From Amycolatopsis lexingtonensis (GTDB lineage Bacteria; Actinomycetota; Actinomycetes; Mycobacteriales; Pseudonocardiaceae), in contig NZ_JADBEG010000001.1 in NCBI RefSeq assembly GCF_014873755.1, forward strand, positions 2,606,501-2,670,500: 64,000 nucleotides of DNA, written 5' to 3'. A program made the position numbers and the translations under genes. Positions 45,085 to 53,890 of this stretch are shown here, in pieces (position 1 is the stretch's first letter; each line of letters starts with the position of its first letter). The notes under the pieces are model-generated. The model was not told the DNA's origin and searched no databases. It saw nothing but the letters and a program-made list of their open reading frames with translations.

Positions 45085-47747
45085 GAGCCCGCCTCCGTGC
45101 TCGCGGCCACCGCGGCGGCCATCGTCCGCGCGGCGTGCCCGGCGATCCCGGCCTTCGGGACCGTGCCGTCGAGCCGGTAGTCGGCCGCCACGGACTCGGC
45201 GAATTCGCCGACCACCGCCGACAGCGCCAGGTTCAGCACGTACCCGGTGGTGAGCTGGGTGAGGAAGCTCTTGACGAACTGCTCCGCGGTGATGGTCGCG
45301 AGGTGTCCCGCCACCACCGCCAGCTCGCGCCGCAAGGTCGCCGCGGTGACCGCGGTCAGCTCGCCCTTGGCCAGCGCCCGCACGCTGGTGAGCGCGTCGC
45401 GCACGGTGGCAGGCAGTTCCGGTGCGATGGCGAGGAAGCCCTGCACCCACGCGGCGGCCACCTCCGCCTCCACCTGTGCGCGGGAGATGATGTCGTCCCC
45501 GCCGAGCAGCGACCGCTGCAGGTCGGCGTGCTCGTGCGCGGTGTGGATGCCTTCCGCGGCCTGGAACAGCCCGAGCACGAACGCGGCTTCGGGGAAGAAC
45601 ACGGCGAGCAGGGTGAAGCCGGCCAGCTCGAAGAACTCGCGGAACCGGGCCTTCGCGATCTCGTGCCCGGCCAGCGCGGCGAGGCCCTCGACGTAGATGT
45701 GCTCGTCGCCGAAGATCGACGCGCCGCTCTTGCCCTTGGTGAACATGCCCCGCAGCCGCTCGTCGGCCAGGTCGTGCACGCCGCTCAGCCGGGCGTGCAG
45801 CTCGGTGCTGTCGTCCCGCTCGAAGGCCGCCAGCCCGTACGCGACCATCCGGTCTTCGCGCGCTTCCCGAGTCTTCTCGCGGTTGGTCTGCTGGATTTCC
45901 GCCAGCACGGCGAAGAACTCGCGGTCGACGGCGTCGGTCACCACCCGCCCGGCGGCCTGCGCGCCCAGGCCGTCCAGCTGGCGCGCGGTGCGCAGCCGGC
46001 GCACCACGCCGGGGAGGTCGGCGAGCTTCTCCAGGAACGGATCTGTCAGCTGGGCGTTCGACCGCAGGTTCTTCACCTCGGCCTCCACCTCTTCGAGCGT
46101 GTGCCAGACGCCCTGGGCGTCCTGGATCCGGTACCCCGTGCGGAACGGGTCGCGGGCGGGGTCGGTCCGGCCGGGGAAGACCGGGGTGCGCACGACCTCG
46201 ACCCCGTCCACCGACCGGTGGTTGTGCCCCGGCTCCGGCCCGATCCGGGCGGTGCCGTCGTTGATCGCCTTGGCGCGGCGCAGCTTCGCGAGCAGATCGG
46301 ACAGTTCGGGTAGCTCGGCGAGCAGGACCGACAGCACGAGGCGGGTGGCGGGCAGCCAGTCCGTGCTCGCCAGCCGGCCGGCGATGTCGGTCGCGCTCTG
46401 CTCCAGGCGTTCCAGCAGCGCGTCCTGGCAGGCGGCGATGAACAGCGACGCGACCACCTTGCGGCGCAGCGGGAAGTAGTCGCGGTGCAGGTAGCCCGCC
46501 CACTCCGCGGCGTGCCCGGCCAGCGGGCAGGGCAGCTTCCGCGCCTTGTCGCGGGCGAGCACCGCCTTGGTGTAGGCGAAGAACAGGACGTTCACCGCTT
46601 CCAGGGCGGTCACGAGGTGGCGAAGCACGTCTTGGCGGGCTTGCGTGCCCACGAGCCACCCCAGGCCGTCGCTTCGCCGCGCGATGAGGGCGAGCGCGGC
46701 GAAGAGGAACGACCCGATGAACCGCGGCTGTGCCATGGAGAGTTCGGCGGTGATCGTGTCGATCAGGTCGCCGAACCCGCCCTCGTCCCAGTCGGACACC
46801 TCCAGTTCGTGCAGGTAGGGCCGGTCCGGGTCGGGGTTTTCGGCCGCGTCCGGGTCGTAGCGCAGCGGTTCGCAATCGGTGCCGTAGCGCGTGTCCCGCG
46901 CGTCGGGCACCTCCTCGGTGAGGACGAGCACCGGCAGCCCGGCCCGGTCGGCCAGCCCCGCCCGCCCGGCGAACCAGGCGATCGGGGTCCCGCCGGACCG
47001 GTACTCGTAGAGCGAGCCCTTCAGCCGGTACCGCTTGGCGCGGGCCGCCGCCCGCGCGGCGAGCCGGGGTCCGGGAACCTCCGGGGTCGCGGCGCGCCAG
47101 ATCCGGACCAGTGCCGCGGTCAGCTCCTTGCGGAAGGCGTCCTCGTCGGTGGTTTCGGCCACGAGGTGGAACGAATCCGGGTGCCCCGCCGAATAGCCGG
47201 GCACTGCTTCCGCGTCCCGCCCGTCCGCCGGCAGCACGAACCGGTTCAGCTTGGTGCCCCACGCCACGCCGAAGGACCCGTCGCCGCCGGCGTCGACGAA
47301 CAGCATCACCGCGGCACCGGCGGAGTCCGCCGCGACCACGAGCACGCGGGGCGGGCGGGTTTCCCCGCCGTACCGGACGGAGAGCGCGTCGAGCAGCTCG
47401 TCGCCGGTGGCGAACCGCCGCAACCGGGTGGTCGTGCGGACCGGCGCCGGGCCCGGGGCGGCCGGCGGCCGCAGCTTCGCGACCGCCGTCCGCACGGCGG
47501 CGTGCGCACTGGCTTCCAGGTGCGCGGCGGCCCACGCCGGCACCGGCGCGCCGAGGAACCGCACGCTGACGTCCGGTGCGCGGCCGGACCAGACCGCGCC
47601 GTCGAGCGCGTCGGCCCGGCCGGCCCGATCGGCGGTGCGGGCCGCCGCCGCGACGGCCGCCTCCCGCACCAGGTCCAGCACGTGGGTGTCCAGCGGATCA
47701 CCGGTCAGGTCCAGCCGGATCCGCACCGGCATGCGCACGGTGGTCAC
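45081..47747 (-). CDS. Large unknown protein of the injection-system operon
   Basis: The 888-aa protein has an N-terminal alpha/beta part (~1-350), long helices, a coiled-coil-like section (FFAVLAEIQQTNREKTREAR) and a hydrophobic segment near residue 700 (FTLLAVFFPEAAFVLGLFQ) followed by a helical end (FVKSFLTQLTTGYVLNLALS). Size and composition would allow a tape-measure, scaffold or pore-forming role. No family is recognised, and no other long tape-measure-like gene is present. Overlaps of 4 nt on both sides place it firmly in the operon. Confidence 0.65.
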   Translation of the reverse strand: MTTVRMPVRIRLDLTGDPLDTHVLDLVREAAVAAAARTADRAGRADALDGAVWSGRAPDVSVRFLGAPVPAWAAAHLEASAHAAVRTAVAKLRPPAAPGPAPVRTTTRLRRFATGDELLDALSVRYGGETRPPRVLVVAADSAGAAVMLFVDAGGDGSFGVAWGTKLNRFVLPADGRDAEAVPGYSAGHPDSFHLVAETTDEDAFRKELTAALVRIWRAATPEVPGPRLAARAAARAKRYRLKGSLYEYRSGGTPIAWFAGRAGLADRAGLPVLVLTEEVPDARDTRYGTDCEPLRYDPDAAENPDPDRPYLHELEVSDWDEGGFGDLIDTITAELSMAQPRFIGSFLFAALALIARRSDGLGWLVGTQARQDVLRHLVTALEAVNVLFFAYTKAVLARDKARKLPCPLAGHAAEWAGYLHRDYFPLRRKVVASLFIAACQDALLERLEQSATDIAGRLASTDWLPATRLVLSVLLAELPELSDLLAKLRRAKAINDGTARIGPEPGHNHRSVDGVEVVRTPVFPGRTDPARDPFRTGYRIQDAQGVWHTLEEVEAEVKNLRSNAQLTDPFLEKLADLPGVVRRLRTARQLDGLGAQAAGRVVTDAVDREFFAVLAEIQQTNREKTREAREDRMVAYGLAAFERDDSTELHARLSGVHDLADERLRGMFTKGKSGASIFGDEHIYVEGLAALAGHEIAKARFREFFELAGFTLLAVFFPEAAFVLGLFQAAEGIHTAHEHADLQRSLLGGDDIISRAQVEAEVAAAWVQGFLAIAPELPATVRDALTSVRALAKGELTAVTAATLRRELAVVAGHLATITAEQFVKSFLTQLTTGYVLNLALSAVVGEFAESVAADYRLDGTVPKAGIAGHAARTMAAAVAASTEAGS

Positions 47748-47938
47748 GTCAGCCCTTCCAACGCCGCGGTCAGCCGGTCCAGAGCCGTGGTCACCAGCTG
47801 GTCCGGGTCGTACGGCGCGACCACGCGCACCTCGATCTCCACCGGGAACTGGAACACGAGCCCGTCCGGCCCGGACTCGTCACCCTCGGACGGCAGGATG
47901 ACGCCGCTGCCGTCACCGGTGACCAGGTCGTCGAGCAC
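47744..47938 (-). CDS. Small acidic protein, 64 aa
   Basis: It starts at a GTG after AAGGGGAA and encodes an acidic 64-aa protein with a C-terminal helix (TALDRLTAALEGL). It overlaps the 888-aa gene by 4 nt. It may be a chaperone or tail-assembly factor; in other systems a small gene often sits between tube and tape-measure genes. Confidence 0.6.
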   Translation of the reverse strand: MLDDLVTGDGSGVILPSEGDESGPDGLVFQFPVEIEVRVVAPYDPDQLVTTALDRLTAALEGLT

Positions 47939-47950
47939 GGTTTTCCCCTT

Positions 47951-48412
47951 CTACAGCGCCGACTGCAGCGGACCGGACGTCTTGGCGCCGCCGGCGTCGG
48001 TGGCGTCCACGTGCATCGAGAAGCCGGAGAACGTCGCCTGCGGCGCGCCGGCCACCGTCGCCGCCGTCGGCGCGGCGCTCGTGATGACGCACCGGCTGAG
48101 CACGATCGTGGAGAACGACCAGTCGTCGCCGCTGCGCTCCTGCATCGAGATGCTGAACTCGGTCGCGTTCAGCGCCAGCGACGTGAGCTGCGCGGTGGCC
48201 GGGCCGATCGCGTTGACCGTCAGCGAAAAGGTCAGCGAGTACGGCTGGACCACCACGCCGACGTGCGTGCGTTCGATGCTGTGCAGCGGCTCGGCCGTGG
48301 TGGCGAACGTCGGCGTGAACGACTGGATCGGCGAGATCTCGTGGTCCACGCCCTTGTCGTCGGTGTAGCGCACGGCGAGGCGGGTGTTCCAGCTGGTTTC
48401 GGGACTCGACAT
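47951..48412 (-). CDS. Putative inner-tube protein
   Basis: The 153-aa protein lies directly after the sheath gene, where gp19-like tube genes are found. It is beta-rich (WNTRLAVRYTDDKGVDHEISP, VVVQPYSLTFSLTVNAIG, TEFSISMQERSGDDWSFS, ATFSGFSMHVDAT), compatible with the beta-barrel of tube proteins. Sequence similarity to T4 gp19 is not evident by eye. There is only one tube-like gene, whereas many systems have two or three. Confidence 0.6.
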   Translation of the reverse strand: MSSPETSWNTRLAVRYTDDKGVDHEISPIQSFTPTFATTAEPLHSIERTHVGVVVQPYSLTFSLTVNAIGPATAQLTSLALNATEFSISMQERSGDDWSFSTIVLSRCVITSAAPTAATVAGAPQATFSGFSMHVDATDAGGAKTSGPLQSAL

Positions 48413-48425
48413 GGGGGCTCCTGGG

Positions 48426-49685
48426 TCAGAATTGCGGGGCGAGGGTCACGTTGAGCCGGTGCACGGCGGGCCCGTACGTGATGCTGATGAGGACGGACAC
48501 CTGCCGGGTCTGGCGGGCGGTGACCACCTGGGCCCGTTCGGCGGCGCTGCGCGCGCTTTCCGGCAGCGCGAGGATCGCCAGCAACGGGATGCTGACCGAG
48601 AAGTCGTCGATCACCGCGCCCAGCTGCAGCGGGCCGAGGATGCCCTCCACCCGCACGCGCACGGCGGTCAGGCCGGCCTTGGTGATGCGCGCGTCCCCCA
48701 CCGTGCCGATCAGCCCGGCCCGCAGCCGGAACTCGAGGTCGTCGAGCACCCGGCAGATGTCCACGTAGTTGCGGGCCGGGTCGGCCGAGAACGTGCCGCC
48801 GTCGGCCAGGAACAGCCCGGTTCCGGGCACCAGCGCCGGGTCGATCAGCGGGATGGCGCCCTGCCCGGCCAGCCCGGTGACCTCGGCGGGCACGTACTGC
48901 TGGGTGACCGGGATGGTGAAGCCGCGCACCTGCTTGAGCACGACGCTGGTGGCCGGGGCCTGGCCGGCGATCGCGCCCATCACGGCCGCGGCCGCGTCGG
49001 CGACCGGGTTCGGGCTCACCGTCTCCTCGGTGGTCGCGCCGCGGGCGGCGACGAGGATCATCCGGCCGGTCGCGCTCTTGAGCGCGCCGTAGGAGTTGGC
49101 CGCCAGCACGGTGTCCACGTAGGTCGCGCTCCGGGGCGTGGCCGGGTCGATCATCGCGACCGCCATCCGCCGGTTCCCCGCCGCGGACATGTTCTCCACG
49201 TGCTCGGCCAGCGCGCGCAGCCCGGTGGCGGGCGTGCCGCCGGTGGTCGCCGCGCCGACGTTCACCTCCCCGGCGAGGCAGACGAACGTGACGTCGTCCG
49301 CGGCCTCGAGCCCGGCGAGCGCGGCGGCGTAGTTGCCGGCCGCCGGCGTGCGGACGCCGTAGATCTTGGTGGGCCGCGGGTCCTGCGCGAGCACCAGGTC
49401 GAGGCTCCGGCTCAGCGCGGTCGCCGCGCCGGCCTTGCCGAACAGCGCGAGCGCGTCGGCGTGGCCGGTGACCACCAGCGGCGTCGACGCGGGCGCGGCG
49501 GCACCGTCGGCGTTGCCGACGACGGCGACCACGCCGGGCGAGCGTTGCGCGGCCGGGACCAGCGCGCTGGTGTCGATGACGACGTCGACAAAGGGGAAAG
49601 CCGGTTGCACGAGGGTGGCCATACCGATCTCCGTACGTGGTTCGGGCGTGGTCGATGCGCGTTTCGCGCGGGACTTGGTGGTCAT
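48426..49685 (-). CDS. Contractile tail sheath protein
   Basis: The 419-aa protein shows the sheath pattern: FVDVVIDTSA at the start, domain segments such as RSPGVVAVVGNADGAA, KIYGVRTPAAGNYAAALAGLE and VCLAGEVNVG, and the conserved C-terminal domain (VDICRVLDDLEFRLRAGLIG, TKAGLTAVRVRVEGIL, VSVLISITYGPAVHRLNVTL). The start is ATG 49685 after a GGAG site; an ATG at 49622 (MATLVQPAF) also has GGAG upstream. It is the key protein identifying the operon as a contractile device. Confidence 0.88.
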   Translation of the reverse strand: MTTKSRAKRASTTPEPRTEIGMATLVQPAFPFVDVVIDTSALVPAAQRSPGVVAVVGNADGAAAPASTPLVVTGHADALALFGKAGAATALSRSLDLVLAQDPRPTKIYGVRTPAAGNYAAALAGLEAADDVTFVCLAGEVNVGAATTGGTPATGLRALAEHVENMSAAGNRRMAVAMIDPATPRSATYVDTVLAANSYGALKSATGRMILVAARGATTEETVSPNPVADAAAAVMGAIAGQAPATSVVLKQVRGFTIPVTQQYVPAEVTGLAGQGAIPLIDPALVPGTGLFLADGGTFSADPARNYVDICRVLDDLEFRLRAGLIGTVGDARITKAGLTAVRVRVEGILGPLQLGAVIDDFSVSIPLLAILALPESARSAAERAQVVTARQTRQVSVLISITYGPAVHRLNVTLAPQF

Positions 49686-50434
49686 GTGGGCTCCGTGGTG
49701 GTGAGGACGGCGACGCCCTGGCCGGCGAGCCAGCTCCGCGCGGCGCCCAGCCGGTCCGCCCGCCGCTGCTCCGGCGACGTCCCGGTCCGCGCGCCCGGCC
49801 AGCCGGGGTCGTCGAACGCCGTGGCGGGCACGACCCAGCAGACGAGCCGGTCGAACCGGCGTTCCGGCGCCCCGGGCGGGGCGTCGGCGACGGCGTAGCG
49901 GGCCGCCGCGAGCCGGGCGGCCGGCGTCGCCCGCAGCAGTTCCCGTGGACTCGCGTCCGCGGCCGCGGCGAGGAACGCCACGAGCACGGGCAGCGGGACC
50001 GGGGCCGGCGGCGGGTCCGCCCCCGGCGGGCCCATCGCCACGGTGGCGTCGAGCGCGACCGGACCGTCCACACCGGACTGTCGCGCGGTGACGTCCACAA
50101 TGGTGCCGTCCAGCACCGCCGTGCGGACCACGACGGCACCGGTCCAGACCGCGTCGGCCGCGACGGGCGGTGCCTGCCCGGTGTCCCAGGAGGCGGCGAC
50201 CTCCCACGGCACCGGTTCCCCGGTCCGGCGGAACTGGGCCATCGCGGATACCCTGGGGTCGAGCGGAACCGCGAGGTCGAACCGGTCGAAGACGGCCGTC
50301 ACCGGCTCGGTCACGAGCGTCGGGTCGAGCTCGTAGGCCACGGTGCCGAGCGCGAGCAGCGCGTCGGCGGTCAGCACGGAAGCGCGGGCCGCCGGATCGG
50401 CGAGCCGCAGCACGATCTCGCTGGCGACGTCCAT
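49682..50434 (-). CDS. First gene of the injection-system operon, possible tail-terminator-like protein
   Basis: The 250-aa protein begins MDVASEIVLRLADPAARAS and has alternating helices and strands with a Pro-rich loop near residue 135. No motif is recognised. Its place just upstream of the sheath and its size would allow a terminator or adapter role as for Afp16/DUF4255 proteins, but this is not supported by sequence. It overlaps the sheath gene by 4 nt. The SARP heptamers lie 22-50 bp upstream of its ATG. Confidence 0.62.
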   Translation of the reverse strand: MDVASEIVLRLADPAARASVLTADALLALGTVAYELDPTLVTEPVTAVFDRFDLAVPLDPRVSAMAQFRRTGEPVPWEVAASWDTGQAPPVAADAVWTGAVVVRTAVLDGTIVDVTARQSGVDGPVALDATVAMGPPGADPPPAPVPLPVLVAFLAAAADASPRELLRATPAARLAAARYAVADAPPGAPERRFDRLVCWVVPATAFDDPGWPGARTGTSPEQRRADRLGAARSWLAGQGVAVLTTTEPT

Positions 50435-50455
50435 GGGCCCACCGTGGCAAGGCCG

Positions 50456-50484
50456 GTCGACAGCCCGTCGACAACCGGTCGACA
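50456..50484. promoter_or_regulatory. SARP-type site: three GTCGACA heptamers with 11-bp spacing
   Basis: GTCGACA occurs at 50456-50462, 50467-50473 and 50478-50484, exactly 11 bp apart, one helical turn. SARP activators bind such heptameric direct repeats. The site is in the gap between the injection-system operon and the divergent SARP gene. GTCGAC is palindromic, so the direction of action cannot be told; no clear -10 element is visible on either side. Confidence 0.75.
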
Positions 50485-50544
50485 GCACGGAAGTTGGGCC
50501 GAACGGCCCTGTATCCACACCGTCGCCCGGTCCTCCTGAGAGAG

Positions 50545-53424
50545 GTGGGGACGGACGACCCGAGCGGAACCAGTGCGGCTCAAGGACAGGCAAGACCGGA
50601 GTTCCGCGTGCTCGGCGCGTTCGAGGTACGGCTGCGCGGCCGGCCGCTCGACCTGGGCGGACCCCGCATCCGCACGCTGCTCGCGCTGCTGATCGCGAAC
50701 GCCGGGCGGGTGACCGGAGTGGACACCATGGCGGACGCGTTGTGGGACGTGGACGCCACTCCCGGCACCCCGCGCACGGTCCGGACGTACATGTCACGCG
50801 TGCGCCGCTCGCTGGCCCCGGTCGCCGAAGCCCTCGGCGTGGCCGACCTGCTCGAGACCCGCGCGGCCGGCTACGCCCTGAAACTAGACCCGGCGCTCGT
50901 CGACGCCCGCGAGTTCGAAGCGCTGGTCACCGCCGGGCGAACCGCTTTGGTGGCAAGCGATCCCGTGACAGCGGCGGAGAAATTGTCACGCGGGCTCGCG
51001 CTGTGGCGCGGTGACGCCTACGAGGACTTCGCCGGCTCCACGGCGTTGCAGGCCGAAACGCGGCGGCTGCACGCCTTGCGGCTCGGCGCCGTCGAAGACC
51101 GCGTCGAGGCCGACCTCGCCACCGGCGCGGGCGAGACCCTGATCGGCGAACTGACGACGTTGAGCGAGCAGCACCCCGGCCACGAACGGCTGTGGGGACA
51201 GCTGATGACGGCGCTGTACCGCGCCGGGCGCCAGGCGGACGCGCTGGACGCGTTCACCCGCGCCCGGTCGGTGCTCGTCGGCCAGTTCGGTTTGGACCCG
51301 TCGCCGAGGCTGTCCGAAATACACCGGCGGATCCTCGACAACGATCCACGGTTGCTGCCCACCGCGACCGCGCCGGCACGGCCGGTGGTGGTGGCGGGCC
51401 GCAACGACCTGCCCGGCGACATCGCCGACTTCGCCGGCCGCGAACCGGAACTGTCCCGGCTGCTGTCGGTCCGGGACGGCGTCGCGCACACCGCGCCGAC
51501 CGCCGTCGTGATCGAGGCGATCGACGGGATGGCCGGCATCGGCAAGACGACGCTGGCCATCCACGCGGCGCACCGGCTCGCCGGGCAGTACGGCGACGCG
51601 CAGCTGTTCATCGACCTGCACGGGCACACCACCGGCCAGGAACCGGTCACGCCGGCCGCGGCGCTGGACACCCTGCTGCGCGCGCTCGGCGTGGCGGCGG
51701 ACCGGATCCCGCTCGACCCCGACGCCCGCGCGGCGCTGTGGCGCGCGGAGCTCGCCGGCCGGTCGATGCTCGTCGTGCTGGACAACGCCGCGGACGCCGC
51801 GCAGGTCCGGCCGTTGCTGCCGGGCAGCGCGCGCACGCTGCTGCTGATCACCAGCAGGCGGCGGCTGGTCGGGCTGGAGGCGGCGCACACGCTGTCGCTG
51901 GACGTGCTGCCGGAGCCGACCGCGGTCGAGCTGTTCGCGGGCATCGTCGGCGACGACCGGCCGGCCGCCGAAGCCGGCGCCGTCCGCGACGTCGTCGAGC
52001 TGTGCGGTCACCTCCCGCTGGCCATCCGCATCGCGGCGGCCCGGCTGCGCACGCGTCCCGCGTGGACTGTGGCGCACCTGGCCGACCGGCTGCGCCAGGC
52101 GGGGCGAGCGCTCGCCGAGCTGTCCGCGGGCGACCGCAGCGTCGCCGCGGCGTTCGCCTTGTCCTACGGCCACCTCGACGCGGCGCAGCAGCGCATGTTC
52201 CGGCTCCTGGGTCTGAACCCGGGCCCGGACATCGACGTCCCCGCCGCCGCGGCCCTCGCGGGCGTGGCGCCGGGCGAAGCCGAGTGGCTGCTGGAAAGCC
52301 TCGTCGACGACCACCTGCTCCAGCAGCCGGTGACCGGCCGCTTCCGCTTCCACGACCTGGTCCGCCAGCACGCCAACACCACCGCGCAGACCGACGAGCC
52401 CGAACCCGGCCGGCGCGCCGCGATGCGCCGCTTGGTCGGCTTTTATCTCCATACCGGCCACCGCGGCAGCCGCCTGCTCGACCAGCAGCACCCGCCGATC
52501 GACGTCGGAGAGCCACCGGAAGGCTGCGTCCCGGCCCCGCTCCCCGACGACGCGGCCGCGATGACGTGGTTCGACGTCAACCACCACTGCGTCCTGGCGG
52601 CCCGGCAGGCGGCCGAGGACAACGGGTGGGACACGTGCGTCTGGCAGCTGGCCTGGACGCTCGACAATTTTCATTACCGCCGCGGCCACCTGCAGGCCAA
52701 CATCACGTCGTGGCTGGCGGGTTTGGCCGCCGCGGAACGCCTCGAGGACCTCGCGGTGCAGGCCCGCGCCCACCGCCGCCTCGGCCTCGTCTACGGCCCG
52801 TTCGGGCAGGCCGCAGAGGCGTTGCACCACCTGAACCGGTCATTGACGCTGGCCAAGGAAATCCGCGACACGCTCGGGCAGGCGGGCGTCCACTTCGTCC
52901 TGGCGCTGCACTGGACGCACGAGAAGGACGACGAGCGCGCGCTCGGCCACGCGACCAGCGCGCTCGAGCTGTACGGGGCTCTGGAAGACCGGAAGTGGGA
53001 GGCCCGCGCGTTCAGCCTGATCGGCGCGTGCCTGAGCCGTCTTGGCCGGCATGACGAGGCCCGCGGCCATGCGGAATCCGGGCTGGCGCTGTGCCGCGAG
53101 CGCGCGGACGTGTACGGCGAAGCCGACGCCCTCGACAGCCTCGCCACGATCGCGGCGGAGACCGGCCGGCCCGCGGAGGCGCTGGGCCAGTCCCACCAGG
53201 CGCTGTCGCTGTGGCGTCACCTCGACAACACCTACCGCCAAGCGGGCACGCTGGCGGCGATGGGCGACGCGCACCACGCGCTGGGGCACCCGGCTCAGGC
53301 GCGTGATGCGTGGCAGCGGTCGATCGACCTGTACCGGGCGCGGGGTTTGCACCCGGCGGCGGATGAGGTGGAGAAACGGGCGGCGAACTCGGGATGTGCG
53401 CGTGTGGCCCAGCGCCTTGAATGA
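50545..53424 (+). CDS. AfsR/SARP-type regulator (BTAD-NB-ARC-TPR), probable regulator of the injection-system operon
   Basis: From GTG 50545 the protein has 959 aa: a winged helix (~20-110; RTVRTYMSRVRRSL), a BTAD (~110-260), an NTPase domain with P-loop GMAGIGKTT and LVVLDNAAD, and C-terminal TPRs (~750-950). A start at GTG 50602 is possible. It diverges from the operon, and the triple heptamer site lies between them. Direct activation of the contractile operon is the simplest reading. Its last codons fall in a copy of the palindromic repeat that follows. Confidence 0.92.
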   Translation: MGTDDPSGTSAAQGQARPEFRVLGAFEVRLRGRPLDLGGPRIRTLLALLIANAGRVTGVDTMADALWDVDATPGTPRTVRTYMSRVRRSLAPVAEALGVADLLETRAAGYALKLDPALVDAREFEALVTAGRTALVASDPVTAAEKLSRGLALWRGDAYEDFAGSTALQAETRRLHALRLGAVEDRVEADLATGAGETLIGELTTLSEQHPGHERLWGQLMTALYRAGRQADALDAFTRARSVLVGQFGLDPSPRLSEIHRRILDNDPRLLPTATAPARPVVVAGRNDLPGDIADFAGREPELSRLLSVRDGVAHTAPTAVVIEAIDGMAGIGKTTLAIHAAHRLAGQYGDAQLFIDLHGHTTGQEPVTPAAALDTLLRALGVAADRIPLDPDARAALWRAELAGRSMLVVLDNAADAAQVRPLLPGSARTLLLITSRRRLVGLEAAHTLSLDVLPEPTAVELFAGIVGDDRPAAEAGAVRDVVELCGHLPLAIRIAAARLRTRPAWTVAHLADRLRQAGRALAELSAGDRSVAAAFALSYGHLDAAQQRMFRLLGLNPGPDIDVPAAAALAGVAPGEAEWLLESLVDDHLLQQPVTGRFRFHDLVRQHANTTAQTDEPEPGRRAAMRRLVGFYLHTGHRGSRLLDQQHPPIDVGEPPEGCVPAPLPDDAAAMTWFDVNHHCVLAARQAAEDNGWDTCVWQLAWTLDNFHYRRGHLQANITSWLAGLAAAERLEDLAVQARAHRRLGLVYGPFGQAAEALHHLNRSLTLAKEIRDTLGQAGVHFVLALHWTHEKDDERALGHATSALELYGALEDRKWEARAFSLIGACLSRLGRHDEARGHAESGLALCRERADVYGEADALDSLATIAAETGRPAEALGQSHQALSLWRHLDNTYRQAGTLAAMGDAHHALGHPAQARDAWQRSIDLYRARGLHPAADEVEKRAANSGCARVAQRLE

Positions 53425-53753
53425 GGCTCGCCGCCGGGTCGCGACCCCAAACCCGCAGCCTCCGCCCGCGACCACCGAAGCCCGACCGGCCGATCCCGCG
53501 CCGCCCAGCGTCCTGAATGAGTCATTCAGGTCTTCGGTGGTCCTGAATGACTCATTCAAGACCTCCGCCGCCGGGCCGCTTCCCGCCGCGGGCGTCGCGA
53601 ATGACTCGTTCGGGACCACCAACGTCCCGAATGAGTCATTCGCGACCCCAAACCCACCACCCGCAGCCACCGGCCGCCGACCGCACCCGCGCCCCACGAA
53701 ACGCCTTGAATGACTCATTCAGGTCCCCAGACGTCCTGAATGACTCATTCAAG
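53412..53753. repeat. Palindromic repeat array (TGAATGASTCATTCA type), three pairs
   Basis: Six 19-bp palindromes of the form CCTGAATGAGTCATTCAGG lie at 53512-53530, 53542-53560, 53596-53614, 53626-53644, 53705-53723 and 53735-53753. They form three pairs, each exactly 30 bp start to start. A half copy (CGCCTTGAATGA) at 53412-53424 supplies the stop codon of the SARP gene. Both strands would code Asn-(Asp/Glu)-Ser-Phe repeats if translated. The rest of the 53425-53890 gap shows no gene. Confidence 0.85.
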
Positions 53754-53890
53754 ACCCCGGCAACCCCATACCGCCGGGCAGACCAAGCCCGATCGGCAGT
53801 TCAGCCCAACTCCCTGCGGCGCCGGACCCAATTCGCCCACGATTCGTCGTCTGCTCGTATCAAGACGTCACACCTCTTACTCTCAGTGTT

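Noticed and set aside
32357..50434. Prophage
   Set aside because: No capsid, portal, terminase, integrase or lysis genes; only tail-type genes plus unknowns in one operon.
50435..50600. Possible sigma-54 promoter for the contractile operon
   Set aside because: Looked for GG-N10-GC with TGGC and TTGC on both strands; GCAAGACCGGAG at 50591 and GCAAGGCC at 50447 do not have the second element at the right distance.
53512..53753. CRISPR array
   Set aside because: The repeats are short perfect palindromes in pairs with unequal gaps between pairs, with no cas gene and no uniform spacers.
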